Part shown: piece by piece, positions 7,853 to 16,797 of the stretch
Position numbering within the stretch: position 1 is the first letter of the stretch
Layout of the letters: each line of letters opens with the position of its first letter
Assembly (NCBI GenBank): GCA_022072505.1
Contig: JAJVHU010000040.1
Span: forward strand, 1 to 34,198
Length of the DNA stretch: 34,198 nt
Direction: 5' to 3'
DNA from: Phycisphaerae bacterium
Lineage (GTDB): Bacteria; Planctomycetota; Phycisphaerae; UBA1845
Made by a program: the position numbers and the translations under genes
Notes under the pieces: generated by a model
Seen by the model: only the letters and a program-made list of their open reading frames with translations
Database searches by the model: none
Told to the model about the DNA's origin: nothing

Positions 7853-9874
7853 TCACTGCAAGGCCACCAGAACCAGCACCATGCCGCGACCGCTCGACAA
7901 GGCGGACATCGCCTTGCCCAACGTCGCTCCTGGAGCACGAGTATGATCGGACACCCTCATCGCGTGTCCCGGCGTATTCGACGTGGTCAGAAGATCGCCG
8001 GCGGTAATGGGCCCGCCCGCATCCGCGTCCGCGTAGACCCACACGCGTCCGGTCAGCGCCACCGGATGCTCGCCGACGGTCGCGGATTGGTCGCTCTGTT
8101 GAAGCATCAGACCGGGGCGCACGCCGTTCGCGCCTGAGATGACGCCGGCAACGGTCCGATCGTAGGCCGTCCGCCCCAGGCGCATCTTGCCGACCTCCTG
8201 CGGATCAATGCACACGACCATCCCCGGTTTGATTTCATCGACGTCTTTCACGTCGAACGGTTCCGCGAGGTCGGCGCCGCCCGTGATCTGGAGCACGTCG
8301 CACCGAACCCAGCCGTCGACGTCCAACTCGCGCGACGGCGACGTGGTCCCGATGCCCACGTACCCGTTGTTCGTGGCGATGAACAGCGCCGACTGGCCCG
8401 CGACATTATTGTTGTGCCGGAGAATGTTCAGCCCGTTCGCGGGGTTACGCTCGTCGCTCTCAATCGTCCAGCCATAGCTTGAACTGAAGTGACGCAGTTT
8501 GAACCCCGCGCGGGAGAGATTGCCGCCCCTCGTCCGGATCGCCGCATACGTGTCATGGCCATCAAAGTGCCCGATCGTCAACCATTCGGTCGGGGAATCG
8601 GTTCCAATGCCGACGGGCAGGTCAAACACGGCCCCGCCGGCGACGCCGAGGAAGCCTAGGAACTCCGAGTCGCCGGAAACCTGTAAGTCGCCGTTCGCGA
8701 CGGTCGGTCCGTCAATCGTCAAGCCGCCTTCAGACCAAAGCTTGATCTTGCGATTCAAGCCCGAGGCGCCGGCGCCGACGATGTCGAGCGCGTCCGGGGT
8801 GAAGACCTGGTAGCCGACTTTACCCGCGTTGGTCTCCTTCGACAGCCCGGCGCCGAACTCGAGCGTGTTGGTTCCGTCGATCTTCGCATTGCCCGCGAGG
8901 TGCAACTTGGCCTCCGGGGCGCGTCTGCCCACTCCCAGGTTGCCGAACCGATCGAAGGAAGCCACGATCGTGCCGTCGGCGTCGTTTTCGTGATAACGGA
9001 GGTTGAACTCGCGGTTGCGATCATCGCCTTCGAGCGTCCAGCCATTGTTCATATTGCCGTGGCGGAGCTGAATCCCCGCACGGCCAAGAAAGCCGCCGGA
9101 AGTCAGCGCGGTGACGTAGGTGTCGAAGTATGAGCTGTCCCCAATCGTCAGAAGGCCTTCCTGCAAGCCCGTTCCAACGCTCACCGGACCCGTGAATGTG
9201 GACCCGCCATCCGCCCAGAATTGAATTCTCCGGACTTCGGCATCGAGTCCGGCGCCGATGATGTCCAGCGCCCCCGGCGTGAACGCCTCATAACCTATCT
9301 TTCCTGCATTCACCTCTTTCGCGAAACCACCGCCGAATTCGAGCGTCGCATCGCCGTCTATCCGGATCGGGCCGGCCACGTGAAGCAGGGCGCTCGGGGT
9401 CGCGGTCCCGATTCCCACGTTTCCGTCGTTATCCACGACCACGGCGTCAATCGGATCGCCGTCCGCCGCCGCCAGGGCGTAGTCCCGCGGGGCGCTGGCG
9501 GCGAACTGCGCGTACGGCGCGGGAGTCACCTCCTGTCTCGGCGTCAGGGGCGTGCCGTTGACGCTGATCGCCAGCCACCGGCGCTCGCCGCGGAACGCCG
9601 ACGGGCCGAACTCGCCGCCGGCATTAACCTCCACCGTGAACAACCCTTGGTTCACCGGCACGTCGGAAAGCGAGAGGCTCGCGCCGATCTGGGCGCCGTC
9701 GATGGCGGCGTCCCATAGGCTGAACTCCAGATTCACCATGCCGTTGAACGGCGCCCCCGCCTCGGTCAGTCGTCCCTGATACGTGAAGGCGTCGCCCACC
9801 CACGCCCGTGCGCGGGGCAACAATCCGTTCAGTACGCAAAGCCCGATGATTCCAGCCGTCGCCCATCGCTTCAT
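7853..9874 (-). CDS. Trimeric fibre-like secreted protein A (ADLAEPF C-terminal module)
   Basis: A 673-residue exported protein with a signal peptide (MKRWATAGIIGLCVLNGLL) and GGAGAAC seven bases before the ATG. Residues ~28-140 form an N-terminal domain shared with two other proteins in the window (FTYQGRLTEAGAPFNG, RRWLAISVNGTPLTPRQ). Next come tail-fibre-like repeats with NVGIGTATPSALLHVAG, NLGVGRRAPEAKLHLAG and YVGIGTTSPSRELDVDG. The last ~140 residues (from ADLAEPFDVKD at ~534) form a compact beta-rich module (KPGMVVCIDPQ, VALTGRVWVYAD, TPGHAMRV) found at the ends of many bacterial fibre-like proteins. It probably forms an extracellular trimeric stalk. It lacks the CTD and the S74 chaperone. 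Upstream of the protease gene, likely co-transcribed. Confidence 0.82.
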   Translation of the reverse strand: MKRWATAGIIGLCVLNGLLPRARAWVGDAFTYQGRLTEAGAPFNGMVNLEFSLWDAAIDGAQIGASLSLSDVPVNQGLFTVEVNAGGEFGPSAFRGERRWLAISVNGTPLTPRQEVTPAPYAQFAASAPRDYALAAADGDPIDAVVVDNDGNVGIGTATPSALLHVAGPIRIDGDATLEFGGGFAKEVNAGKIGYEAFTPGALDIIGAGLDAEVRRIQFWADGGSTFTGPVSVGTGLQEGLLTIGDSSYFDTYVTALTSGGFLGRAGIQLRHGNMNNGWTLEGDDRNREFNLRYHENDADGTIVASFDRFGNLGVGRRAPEAKLHLAGNAKIDGTNTLEFGAGLSKETNAGKVGYQVFTPDALDIVGAGASGLNRKIKLWSEGGLTIDGPTVANGDLQVSGDSEFLGFLGVAGGAVFDLPVGIGTDSPTEWLTIGHFDGHDTYAAIRTRGGNLSRAGFKLRHFSSSYGWTIESDERNPANGLNILRHNNNVAGQSALFIATNNGYVGIGTTSPSRELDVDGWVRCDVLQITGGADLAEPFDVKDVDEIKPGMVVCIDPQEVGKMRLGRTAYDRTVAGVISGANGVRPGLMLQQSDQSATVGEHPVALTGRVWVYADADAGGPITAGDLLTTSNTPGHAMRVSDHTRAPGATLGKAMSALSSGRGMVLVLVALQ

Positions 9875-10150
9875 GTTCTGTTCTCCGTCGGCGCAAGGTC
9901 AACTGGAACGACCCGCGCCGCTTTCTGAGCCAGCCTTGCACCGCGTTCCCATACGCGGGGGAAGGTCTCATGGTCCACGCCACCTCAATCGACAGTACCC
10001 GAAATCGCAGCGCCCGACGCCGCGTTCCCTCACTCGCCTCTTCGCGGACGGGGGGCGTGCTCTCGCTGTACCCAACGTGAGCACGCCTGAGCCGTGGGGG
10101 ACGTGCTTACGCCTACGGCGAAAGCATGCCGCCTTCCACCCGCCCGAAGC
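9875..10150. other. Intergenic region with a hairpin downstream of the small secreted gene
   Basis: No gene seen. A 9-bp stem, GGCGTGCTC / GAGCACGCC, spans 10054-10087, and a looser GGCATGCTTTCGCC structure lies beyond it. There is no U-tract, so it is not a convincing intrinsic terminator. Confidence 0.35.
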
Positions 10151-10660
10151 TTACGGACAGGTGTACTCCTTCTCATCCACCGCCCCGCAGCCCCACTCGG
10201 CCGATGCCACGCCGCTGTCACCCGGCGGGCGGTTGTTGAACTTGGCCTTGCCTTTGCCGCGGGAGTTGATCGTGCCGGCCTTCGAGTCGCCGTCGCTGGA
10301 GAGCGTGACTACAAACGTATCCCCAGGCCGGCCGCCGGTCAGCGAGACCTTCAACTGGTTCTCGCCGTTGCGATCCGTGCACTTTGCCTTCTTGAGCTTC
10401 TCGGCGCCGGTGCAGCCTTCTTCCGGCGCGCCTGCGCCGGGCCAGAAGCCGCCGGTCAGTTCGAAGCCGCCGCCGGTCATGGGCGTTGCAGGTCCAGCGT
10501 CGGCTTGGCCAATCGTGCCGGACAGCTCCAGGTCGCCGCCCGTCGTGCGCATCGCGCCGCCGCCGTCGATCGTCCACCAGAAGATGCTGAATTCCTGCCC
10601 GCGTGATAGACCGGCGAATGCCAGAACAAGAATGGCCGCAACGGAGATTCGCATGTTCAT
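10151..10660 (-). CDS. Small secreted protein 1 with shared C-terminal domain
   Basis: A 169-residue exported protein. The start at 10660 follows AAAGGAAA at suitable spacing; a second ATG two codons later is possible. The signal peptide MRISVAAILVLAFAGLSRG is followed by a short domain with the pattern IDGGGAMRTTGGDLELSGTI, then GQADAGPATPMTGGGFELTGGFWPG-like glycine-rich beta repeats known from many bacterial secreted proteins. The last 87 residues are an intact CTD: CTGAEKLKKAKC, QLKVSLTGGRPGDTFVV, GTINSRGKGKAKFNNRP, WGCGAVDEKEYTCP, TAA. Four cysteines are placed as two pairs. It sits behind the S74 fibre gene, separated by 208 bp containing a large palindrome. It is a paralogue of 16798-17313. 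Confidence 0.85.
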   Translation of the reverse strand: MNMRISVAAILVLAFAGLSRGQEFSIFWWTIDGGGAMRTTGGDLELSGTIGQADAGPATPMTGGGFELTGGFWPGAGAPEEGCTGAEKLKKAKCTDRNGENQLKVSLTGGRPGDTFVVTLSSDGDSKAGTINSRGKGKAKFNNRPPGDSGVASAEWGCGAVDEKEYTCP

Positions 10661-10726
10661 AACAATTTCCTTTCGTCGGATCATCGTATCCATTCGTATC
10701 AACGAGGGTTCGTATTTGTAGTCTTT

Positions 10727-10801
10727 CCGAGCCGCGCCCATGAGGAAGCGGTTCTTCCTCTCGCGTCGCATGGAAACCGCTTCCTCACGGGCGCGGCTCG
10801 G
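10727..10801. repeat. Large perfect-like palindrome (27-bp arms)
   Basis: The left arm (10727-10753, beginning CCGAGCCGCGCCCATGAGG) and right arm (10775-10801, ending GGGCGCGGCTCGG) are reverse complements with one mismatch, around a 21-base loop. A degenerate relative occurs at 20418-20490 (CCGAGCCGCGACCGTGAGGG ... AAGGGCGCGGCTCGG), so this is a dispersed REP-like family distinct from the one flanking the transposase. It lies between a fibre gene and a CTD gene and could act on the transcript of either. Confidence 0.8.
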
Positions 10802-10868
10802 GAATGTCGTCTCGGAGAGACGACCTACCCTTGCAGCGTTCCATACGCGCGCGGCTCGATTCTGAATG

Positions 10869-13076
10869 TCAATCCGCTTTCTGCGCATTCAGCAGGAGCA
10901 ACGCTTCAATGCGGTCGAGTCTCGCGCGAAGATCGGCGACCTCCGCGTCCTTCTCCTGACGGAGCTTTGCGATCTCGGCGTCCTTCTCATTCCGGAGTTT
11001 GCGCAACGCGGACTCCTGCTCGGCGCGAAGCTTGGCAATCTCCGTGTCCTTCTGCGCAAGCTGCTGATCCTTCTCCGCACGCAGGTCGCGCAGCGCTTCC
11101 ACCGTCAACGCCTCGAATCCGCGATACGTCACGGACTTGTACCCGCTGTTGCCCACGCTTACCCAGTCCGGGAAGACCTGCTCAACGTCTTGTGCCACCA
11201 TGCCGACACGCTGACCGGGCAGCTCGCTGATCGACGCGGGATCGAGGTACTCGAACGTCACGCCGTGCAGCGACATGAGCTTGTCCAGCGCGCCGGTGAG
11301 CGGCTGGATGTCTTTCTTCAATCGTCGATCCGAGAAGCTCGCCCATGATCCGCCGCCGGGTTTGCTGGCGTTGCCGGTGCCCACGCTGAGCGTCTGGTCC
11401 GGCGATCCGCTCATGATTCCCACCGGCCCGGTGAACACGCTCGCTCCTTCCGCCCAGAACTTGATGCTCCGATTCGCGCCGGTGGTCCCGCCGCCGACGA
11501 TGTCAAGGGCGTCGGGGGTGAATGTGCCGTATCCGATCGTCCCGGCGTTCTCCTCCTTGACGACGCCGGCGCCCAGCTCAAGCCGATTCGGGCCGTAGAT
11601 CCTGACACTCGCGTCGTGGTGGGCGTCGGTGTAGAAGTAGGTATCGTCGTTGAACAAACTCTCGCCTTCCACGTGCAGCATGGCTTCGGGTAGACCCGTG
11701 CCGATGCCAACGAAGCCCGCGTTGGAGATCATCATTCGCGTGCGGAAGGCGCTGAGATCCTCGAAGTAGAGGTCGCCGGAGGCCATGGACGTCACGCTCC
11801 ACTTGTGTCCGGCGGGCGCGGTATTGTGGAGCATGAGGCGCGTGCCGAAGCCGTCGGCGCTTTGGATCGTCGCTGCGTTGCCTGTTCCTGAATTCAGATG
11901 GAAAGGCGTCAGCGGGGCGTCCGTTCCAATTCCCACGAAGCCGCCGTTTGTGATGCTCATCCTCCGTCCGGAGGCGGTATAGAAGTCCAGACCGAACTGG
12001 TTTCCTCCCGGCGTGCGTTTGGAGCCGATCCCCTCCCCGGTTCCCCAGGCGCCGAAGCTCAGCGCGTTCAGGATGTTCCCGTCATTGAATCCGCCGCTGT
12101 CGATGGCCGTGCCTCCCCACACCGTGAGTACCTGCCACGCGTCGTCGGTCCTGATTCCCAGGTTCCCCAGGTTGTTGATGCTGACCCGCTTCTGACCGGC
12201 CGTATAAAAATCGAGCCCGAACGGGTTTGTACCGTTGCTGTTCCGGCGCGACGCGATGCCCTCTCCACTGCCGAACTCGCCGAAGCGGAGGCCGTGATCG
12301 ATCGTGCCGTCGTTCTGATTCGCCGCGTCCACGCCAATGCCGCCCACGACCGTCAACGGATAGTTTGGCGAATCCGTACCGATGCCGACCTCGCCGCCCT
12401 GCCGAATGCTGAGGCGCCTCTGATTCCCCGCATAGAAGTCCAATCCGTGTTGGTTCCCGCCGTTCGTCTTCTTCGATGAAATGCCTTCGCCGCTGCTGGC
12501 GTCGCCGAAGCGGATTCCGGTAGCGAGGTCGCCGCCGTTTGTGCTGAGGGCGTCAAGTCCGATCCCGCCCTTGACCGTCAGGTGCGCGTAGGGCGTGACA
12601 GGTCCGATCGCGACATTGCCGTTGTCGCGCACGGCGAGCGCGTCCACCGGGTCGCCGTCCGGGGCGTCGAGCGAGTGGCCGTCGATCCCGGCGACCTTCA
12701 ACGCATACGGCGCCGCGGTCAGCAACTGCCTCGGTGACAGCGTTGTGCCCTCCACAGAAATCTCAAGCCAGCGCTCATCGCCCGAATACGCCGCCGCACC
12801 GAAGTCGAGCTGCACCGTGAACAGCCCGTCCGCCATGCTCACCGACGGCGGGTTGCCCTCTTGCCCGTCGAACACGAGCGTCGAACCGATCTGGTTGCCG
12901 TCGGTCGCCGCGTCGAACAGGGCGAAGGTCATGACCGCGTCGCCGGTGAACGGTTGCCCCTTCTGCTTGAGCTGACCCTGGTAGGTGGTGGCTGCGCCCA
13001 AGGGCGTCTGGGCGGAGAGCGGGCGGGCCGCAGCCGCAACTACGAACAGGCAGGCGAACACTCGCTGACGAGTCAT
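10869..13076 (-). CDS. Trimeric fibre-like protein B with S74 intramolecular chaperone
   Basis: A 735-residue exported protein; GGAGAT lies seven bases before the ATG and the signal peptide ends near PLSAQT. The shared N-terminal fibre domain (ATTYQGQLKQKGQPFTGDAV) is followed by three tandem ~80-residue repeats with SGEGI-S, GLDFY and VGIGTD motifs, then a segment like that in protein A (VKEENAGTIGYGTFTPDALD). Residues ~582-660 are a Peptidase_S74 (endosialidase-type) chaperone: SDRRLKKDIQPL, GMVAQDVEQVFPDWV, SVTYRGFEALTVEAL. Ser582 is the expected self-cleavage residue in the S-D-RLK motif. The final ~75 residues are a heptad-rich coiled coil (EKDAEIAKLRQEKDAEVADL). S74 domains drive trimer folding and then cleave themselves off. 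No CTD. Confidence 0.9.
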   Translation of the reverse strand: MTRQRVFACLFVVAAAARPLSAQTPLGAATTYQGQLKQKGQPFTGDAVMTFALFDAATDGNQIGSTLVFDGQEGNPPSVSMADGLFTVQLDFGAAAYSGDERWLEISVEGTTLSPRQLLTAAPYALKVAGIDGHSLDAPDGDPVDALAVRDNGNVAIGPVTPYAHLTVKGGIGLDALSTNGGDLATGIRFGDASSGEGISSKKTNGGNQHGLDFYAGNQRRLSIRQGGEVGIGTDSPNYPLTVVGGIGVDAANQNDGTIDHGLRFGEFGSGEGIASRRNSNGTNPFGLDFYTAGQKRVSINNLGNLGIRTDDAWQVLTVWGGTAIDSGGFNDGNILNALSFGAWGTGEGIGSKRTPGGNQFGLDFYTASGRRMSITNGGFVGIGTDAPLTPFHLNSGTGNAATIQSADGFGTRLMLHNTAPAGHKWSVTSMASGDLYFEDLSAFRTRMMISNAGFVGIGTGLPEAMLHVEGESLFNDDTYFYTDAHHDASVRIYGPNRLELGAGVVKEENAGTIGYGTFTPDALDIVGGGTTGANRSIKFWAEGASVFTGPVGIMSGSPDQTLSVGTGNASKPGGGSWASFSDRRLKKDIQPLTGALDKLMSLHGVTFEYLDPASISELPGQRVGMVAQDVEQVFPDWVSVGNSGYKSVTYRGFEALTVEALRDLRAEKDQQLAQKDTEIAKLRAEQESALRKLRNEKDAEIAKLRQEKDAEVADLRARLDRIEALLLLNAQKAD

Positions 13077-13230
13077 GATTCCATCTCCGTTAATAGCTCC
13101 TGGCTGAATTCCCCGAACACCCTTTCTAAGCCCGACGCCGATGCGACCTTACAAACCTGCCGGCTGGATCCGGGAAAATCGGTCGTCTAAGTAGAACCGC
13201 AGAATCCTTGACCCGAGCCGCGTGGCTTCA

Positions 13231-13561
13231 GCCCGCGCGAGGCTTCGCGCGGGGTAATCTCCGCGCGAAGCCTCGCGCGGGGTAATCTCCGCGCGAAGCC
13301 TCGCGCGGGGTAAACTCCGCGCGAAGCCTCGCGCGGGGTAAACTCCTCGCGAAGCCTCGCGCGGGGTAAACCCCTCGCGAAGCCTCGCGCGGGGTAAACT
13401 CCTCGCGAAGCCTCGCGCGGGGTAAACTCCTCGCGAAGCCTCGCGCGGGGTAAACCCCTCGCGAAGCCTCGCGCGGGGTAAACTCCTCGCGAAGCCTCGC
13501 GCGGGGTAAACTCCGCGCGAAGCCTCGCGCGGGGTAAACCCCGCGGCTCAGCGCGGGTCAT
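13231..13561. repeat. 28-bp tandem repeat array, 11 units, each with a palindrome
   Basis: Units recur at an exact 28-base period (GGGGTA at 13251, 13279, 13307 ... 13531). Each contains the near-palindrome GCGCGAAGCCTCGCGC followed by GGGGTAAACTCC or the variants GGGGTAATCTCC and GGGGTAAACCCC. Variation is concentrated in the last bases and in GCGCGAAG versus TCGCGAAG. The unit is not a multiple of three, so the 124-codon open frame across it is incidental. It lies between the kinase gene (ending 13657) and the start of fibre gene B. Confidence 0.95.
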
Positions 13562-13656
13562 TCATTCTGCGTTCCTACATAGAAGGCGCACCGCGTGAGA
13601 GCTAACGGGGAGGGGATTCACTCGCCGCCGAGGCGACGAGATCGCGGTGGTGCGAT

Positions 13657-15690
13657 TCAAGGTGAAGGGCGGGTGGAAGGTGGCGGCGTCTGGGACCGTC
13701 TCAGAATCCGGGCGACGGTATCGGCGTCGATGGCCGTCCGAAAACCCAGCGTGTTCGTCCACAACCCCGGGTCGTTTCGCGAGCGCCGATTCGAGTGTTG
13801 GGCATCGAGTCCCCCGAAATGCCCACCTCGCACGACGCGTTGATATCCGCCCTGCGCTCCATCCTCGGGACCGGTCGGATTCACCGCGCAGCGATCCGCG
13901 TATCTCTTGAATTCATCCGGCGACCACCAGTCCGAGCAGTATTCACTCACGTTTCCGGCCATGTCGTAGAGACCAAAGGGATTCGGCCGCAGAGACGCCA
14001 CTCGGCGCGGACGCACAGGCGTATGGACCGCCGATATCTCGAAGCAACCCTCCCGATCCAGCTCGTTCCCGTACCAGTAACGGGTCGCGGCGCCTCCCCG
14101 CAATGCGAACTCCCATTCACCTTCCGTCGGAAGCCGATAGCCGGCCGAGCCGTTCGTGATGCCTTCCATGGCGCTGAGCTTTTCGCAGAACACCGTCGCG
14201 TAGAACCACGGCAGCGTCTCTACCGGAAAGTCCTGTGTATCGGGATCGGCCAATCGCTGCTCTCCAGCGCCGTCGACTCGAAAAAAACCCTTCAAATCGC
14301 CGGTGACGCGCTCGTACTGTCCCTGCGTGGTCTCAGTCACCGCCATATAGAAGGCCCGGGTGAGGCGCACGCGATGGGCCGGATAGGAGCTTTGAACCAG
14401 GGCGAGGATTGACGGTTCAGTGTTCTCGGGCGTAAAGGGCGCCAACCATTCGGCCACTTCGGCATCGGGTATTCCCCGCGTGTACTCGCCGGGTGGAATG
14501 AGGGCGAATGCCATGCCGATGGAATTGGTCCATTCGACGGGCACGCCGAGGTGCTTCGCCCAGCGTTCCTGGTGCTCGCGAGCCCCAGCGGCGTCGAACG
14601 GCACGACCGCGATGGGGATCCCGTCGATCGGCGTGCCCGGCGGCGGCGCGTGATCCGCGGTCGCCGATCGATGCCACAGGTACGCCCCCAGCGCGGCCGC
14701 GATCAGGACGGCCGCAACGGTTCCGATCACGAGGGCACGCCGCCGCGGCGTGCGGACGATGTGCTCGATGTCGCGGCGAAGCTCGTCGGCGCGCCGGTAT
14801 CGCTCGTCCGGCGACTCGCGGAGCGCCCGCTCCACGACACGGTCCACGCGCGGGTCGACGGCGGCTTTGCGGGACGGCGGCGAATAATTCACCGCCGGCG
14901 GCGCGCCGCACAGCATCTCGTAGAGCAGAACACCCGTGGCGTAGATGTCCACCCGATGATCCACATCCAAGGAACCGCTCATCTGCTCGGGCGCCATGTA
15001 TTGCGGCGTGCCAACGCGAAGGTTGATTTCGGTCAGGGTGAATCGGTCCAGGCGGCTGTCCTGGGATAGCTTGACGAGGCCGAAGTCGAGCAGCTTGACG
15101 GTCCCGTCCGGCAACACAAGGATGTTCTCCGGCTTGATGTCGCGATGGATGATTCCCAAGTCATGGGCCCGTTGCAGCGCGCCGCAAAGGAGGGAGGTAA
15201 GCCGCAACGCCTCGGCCGGTTCGAGCGGCGGGTTGCGGATCGATTCGCGGAGCGGCTTCCCCTCAACGTATTCCATCAGGATATACAGGTATGGACCGCG
15301 TTGACCCATGTCATACACGTCCACGATGTTGGGATGGCTGAGTTGAGCCAGCGCCTGGGCCTCGCGAAAAAACCGCTCCACGAACTCGGGATCGGCCGCG
15401 CGTTCAGGCGGCAGCACCTTCATCGCCGCCATGCGGTTGAGCCGTGTCTGGCGAACTTTGTAAACGGCCCCCATTCCGCCACGTCCGAGCAGGTCGACAA
15501 ACTCGAAGTCCGGCATGAGGGCGGCGAGTCGTTCCGGGTCGGGAGCCGTGAACGGGGGCGCGCACACCCGCTCGACCGTGCCGACGTCCACCGCCAGTTG
15601 AAACAGGCAATTCGGACACTCGGCGGATCCGCCCTCCAACGGGGCGCCGCAGGTGCGGCACGTCGGCGCGATTTGCATGGTCGTGGCCAT
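13657..15690 (-). CDS. Membrane Ser/Thr kinase fused to a formylglycine-generating-enzyme-like domain
   Basis: A 677-residue protein from the ATG at 15690; the frame runs further upstream into the sigma gene but lacks sensible starts. Residues 11-28 are a zinc ribbon (CRTC...CPNC). Residues ~62-315 are a Hanks-type kinase: LLGRGGMGAVYKV, Lys91 in AAMKVL, HRDIKPENIL with catalytic Asp184, DFGL at 202-205, GTPQYMAPEQ. A single transmembrane helix spans ~319-339. The outside part (~385-660) is an FGE/SUMF1-like domain: EWTNSIGMAFALIPPGEY, YRLPTEGEWEFALRGG, NPFGLYDMAGNVSEYC, RVVRGGHFG, NRRSRND. The architecture suggests an extracytoplasmic sensor on a cytosolic kinase; the FGE-like fold here need not be an enzyme. 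It follows the ECF sigma gene by 58 bp, the usual planctomycete pairing in which the kinase acts on the sigma factor. Confidence 0.93.
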   Translation of the reverse strand: MATTMQIAPTCRTCGAPLEGGSAECPNCLFQLAVDVGTVERVCAPPFTAPDPERLAALMPDFEFVDLLGRGGMGAVYKVRQTRLNRMAAMKVLPPERAADPEFVERFFREAQALAQLSHPNIVDVYDMGQRGPYLYILMEYVEGKPLRESIRNPPLEPAEALRLTSLLCGALQRAHDLGIIHRDIKPENILVLPDGTVKLLDFGLVKLSQDSRLDRFTLTEINLRVGTPQYMAPEQMSGSLDVDHRVDIYATGVLLYEMLCGAPPAVNYSPPSRKAAVDPRVDRVVERALRESPDERYRRADELRRDIEHIVRTPRRRALVIGTVAAVLIAAALGAYLWHRSATADHAPPPGTPIDGIPIAVVPFDAAGAREHQERWAKHLGVPVEWTNSIGMAFALIPPGEYTRGIPDAEVAEWLAPFTPENTEPSILALVQSSYPAHRVRLTRAFYMAVTETTQGQYERVTGDLKGFFRVDGAGEQRLADPDTQDFPVETLPWFYATVFCEKLSAMEGITNGSAGYRLPTEGEWEFALRGGAATRYWYGNELDREGCFEISAVHTPVRPRRVASLRPNPFGLYDMAGNVSEYCSDWWSPDEFKRYADRCAVNPTGPEDGAQGGYQRVVRGGHFGGLDAQHSNRRSRNDPGLWTNTLGFRTAIDADTVARILRRSQTPPPSTRPSP

Positions 15691-15748
15691 CAGGCGTCGT
15701 ATACCCCGTAGCGATAAGACCGTCCCAGAAGACTTATTACAGGGAAAT

Positions 15749-16459
15749 TCATTCGGAACTTCCGGATAGCGCGGTCCGAAGCCGGGCGATTTCGTCGTCG
15801 ATCTCGTCCGTCGAGACCAGCGTGTGGCCGATCTGTTCGCGAAGAACCTCGCCGAACCGCCGGCGGACGCGATGCGCCGCGACATTGACGGCCCCCTCGG
15901 TCATACCCAGTTCAGCGGCGATATCTTTCATCGGAGTATCGGACCGGCCCGAAATGACGGGGCGTAATTGGCGGATGAGCGCGGACTTTCCGCCCTCCGT
16001 GAATTCCGCCTCAACGCGCTGCCACGTCAGGTCAAGCTGCGTCAAAGCCCAAGCCCGATCAAACGCCCGGTCCGGGCTCTCGTGATCCAGGTTCGAAAGG
16101 GATTGTTCGACTCGCTCGATGTCCAGGGAGCGGAGTTTTCCTTGGGGAGAGCGCTTCTGTCGGGTCTGGTCGCGGTGCTGACGATTCAGGAATTGCCGCA
16201 GGGCGGACAGGAGAAACGTCCGGAAGCGTCCGCGATCGGCATCGGCACGGGCGAAGACGTCGTTCTCGACGACGTGAATGAGGAACTCCTGGACCGTGTC
16301 CTCGGCCTCGTGCGCTGAATGGCCAAACCTTCGCGAATAGAAGTAGAGCGGGCGCCAGTATTGCTCGCACAGCGCCGCCGTCGCCTGGCGTGCGGTGTTG
16401 CCCGGCTCGCGCGTGTGCGCAATGAGCGACCAGGATGTCGTGACGAATTCCGCGCTCAT
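15749..16459 (-). CDS. ECF-type RNA polymerase sigma factor
   Basis: A 236-residue sigma factor. Region 2 is ALCEQYWRPLYFYSRRFG followed by HEAEDTVQEFLIHVVE. Region 4 is a helix-turn-helix, MKDIAAELGMTEGAVNVAAH then RVRRRFGEVLREQI. The start at 16459 (ATG AGC GCG) is the most sensible one, although no clear Shine-Dalgarno is visible; the frame continues upstream to 16540. It has the length and layout of the planctomycete ECF sigma factors encoded beside serine/threonine kinases, and the kinase gene follows on the same strand. It probably directs transcription of a nearby or distant set of cell-surface genes, but no target promoter motif can be assigned from this window. Confidence 0.9.
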   Translation of the reverse strand: MSAEFVTTSWSLIAHTREPGNTARQATAALCEQYWRPLYFYSRRFGHSAHEAEDTVQEFLIHVVENDVFARADADRGRFRTFLLSALRQFLNRQHRDQTRQKRSPQGKLRSLDIERVEQSLSNLDHESPDRAFDRAWALTQLDLTWQRVEAEFTEGGKSALIRQLRPVISGRSDTPMKDIAAELGMTEGAVNVAAHRVRRRFGEVLREQIGHTLVSTDEIDDEIARLRTALSGSSE

Positions 16460-16530
16460 TCGACGAATGCACAGCCGTGCGCGAGCCAACCGAAACGGGC
16501 GCACGCCGAGCATGACCCGGCCCCGGCCGC

Positions 16531-16652
16531 ATACGGGCAAGCATACTCCATCTCATCCACCGCCCCGCAGCCCCATTCGGCCGTGGCCACGCCGCTGTCA
16601 CTCGGTTGGCGGTCGTTGAACCTGGCTTTGCCCTTGCTGCGGGAGTGATTCC
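16531..16652 (-). repeat. Ghost half of the shared C-terminal domain beyond a terminator
   Basis: On the minus strand this reads SRSKGKARFNDRQPSDSGVA followed by TAEWGCGAVDEMEYACP, but the final TAG has become TAT. There is no 5' half. It lies downstream of the intact CTD gene 16798-17313, past the hairpin at 16709-16754, in the spacer before the sigma gene. It is more decayed than the ghosts at 6081 and 22546. Confidence 0.82.
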
Positions 16653-16708
16653 CGATTGTACCGAGCTGGTCTGTGCGGGGGCAACGTAATTCTTCCTACG
16701 GAACTGGC

Positions 16709-16754
16709 GAAAAAAAGCGGGCACGGGACCGGATTTCCCGGCTCCCGCGCCCGC
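16709..16754 (-). terminator. Rho-independent terminator of the small secreted gene 2
   Basis: Read on the minus strand, a long GC-rich stem (GCGGGCGCGGGAGCCGGG / CCGGTCCCGTGCCCGC, short AAT loop, one mispair) is followed by TTTTTTTCGCC. It lies 44 bp past the stop at 16798. A sister hairpin with the same flanks is at 20684-20729. Confidence 0.85.
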
Positions 16755-16797
16755 GCGAATGCGTTCAGGCCTGTTGAGGCTTCCTGAAGCACGCCCA

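Noticed and set aside
13231..13561. CRISPR array at the 28-bp repeats
   Set aside because: The units are contiguous with no unique spacers, and no cas genes are present. It is a plain tandem repeat.
13187..13561. 124-codon open frame through the tandem array
   Set aside because: The repeat period (28) is not a multiple of three and the frame is only a by-product of GC-rich repeats; no ribosome site.
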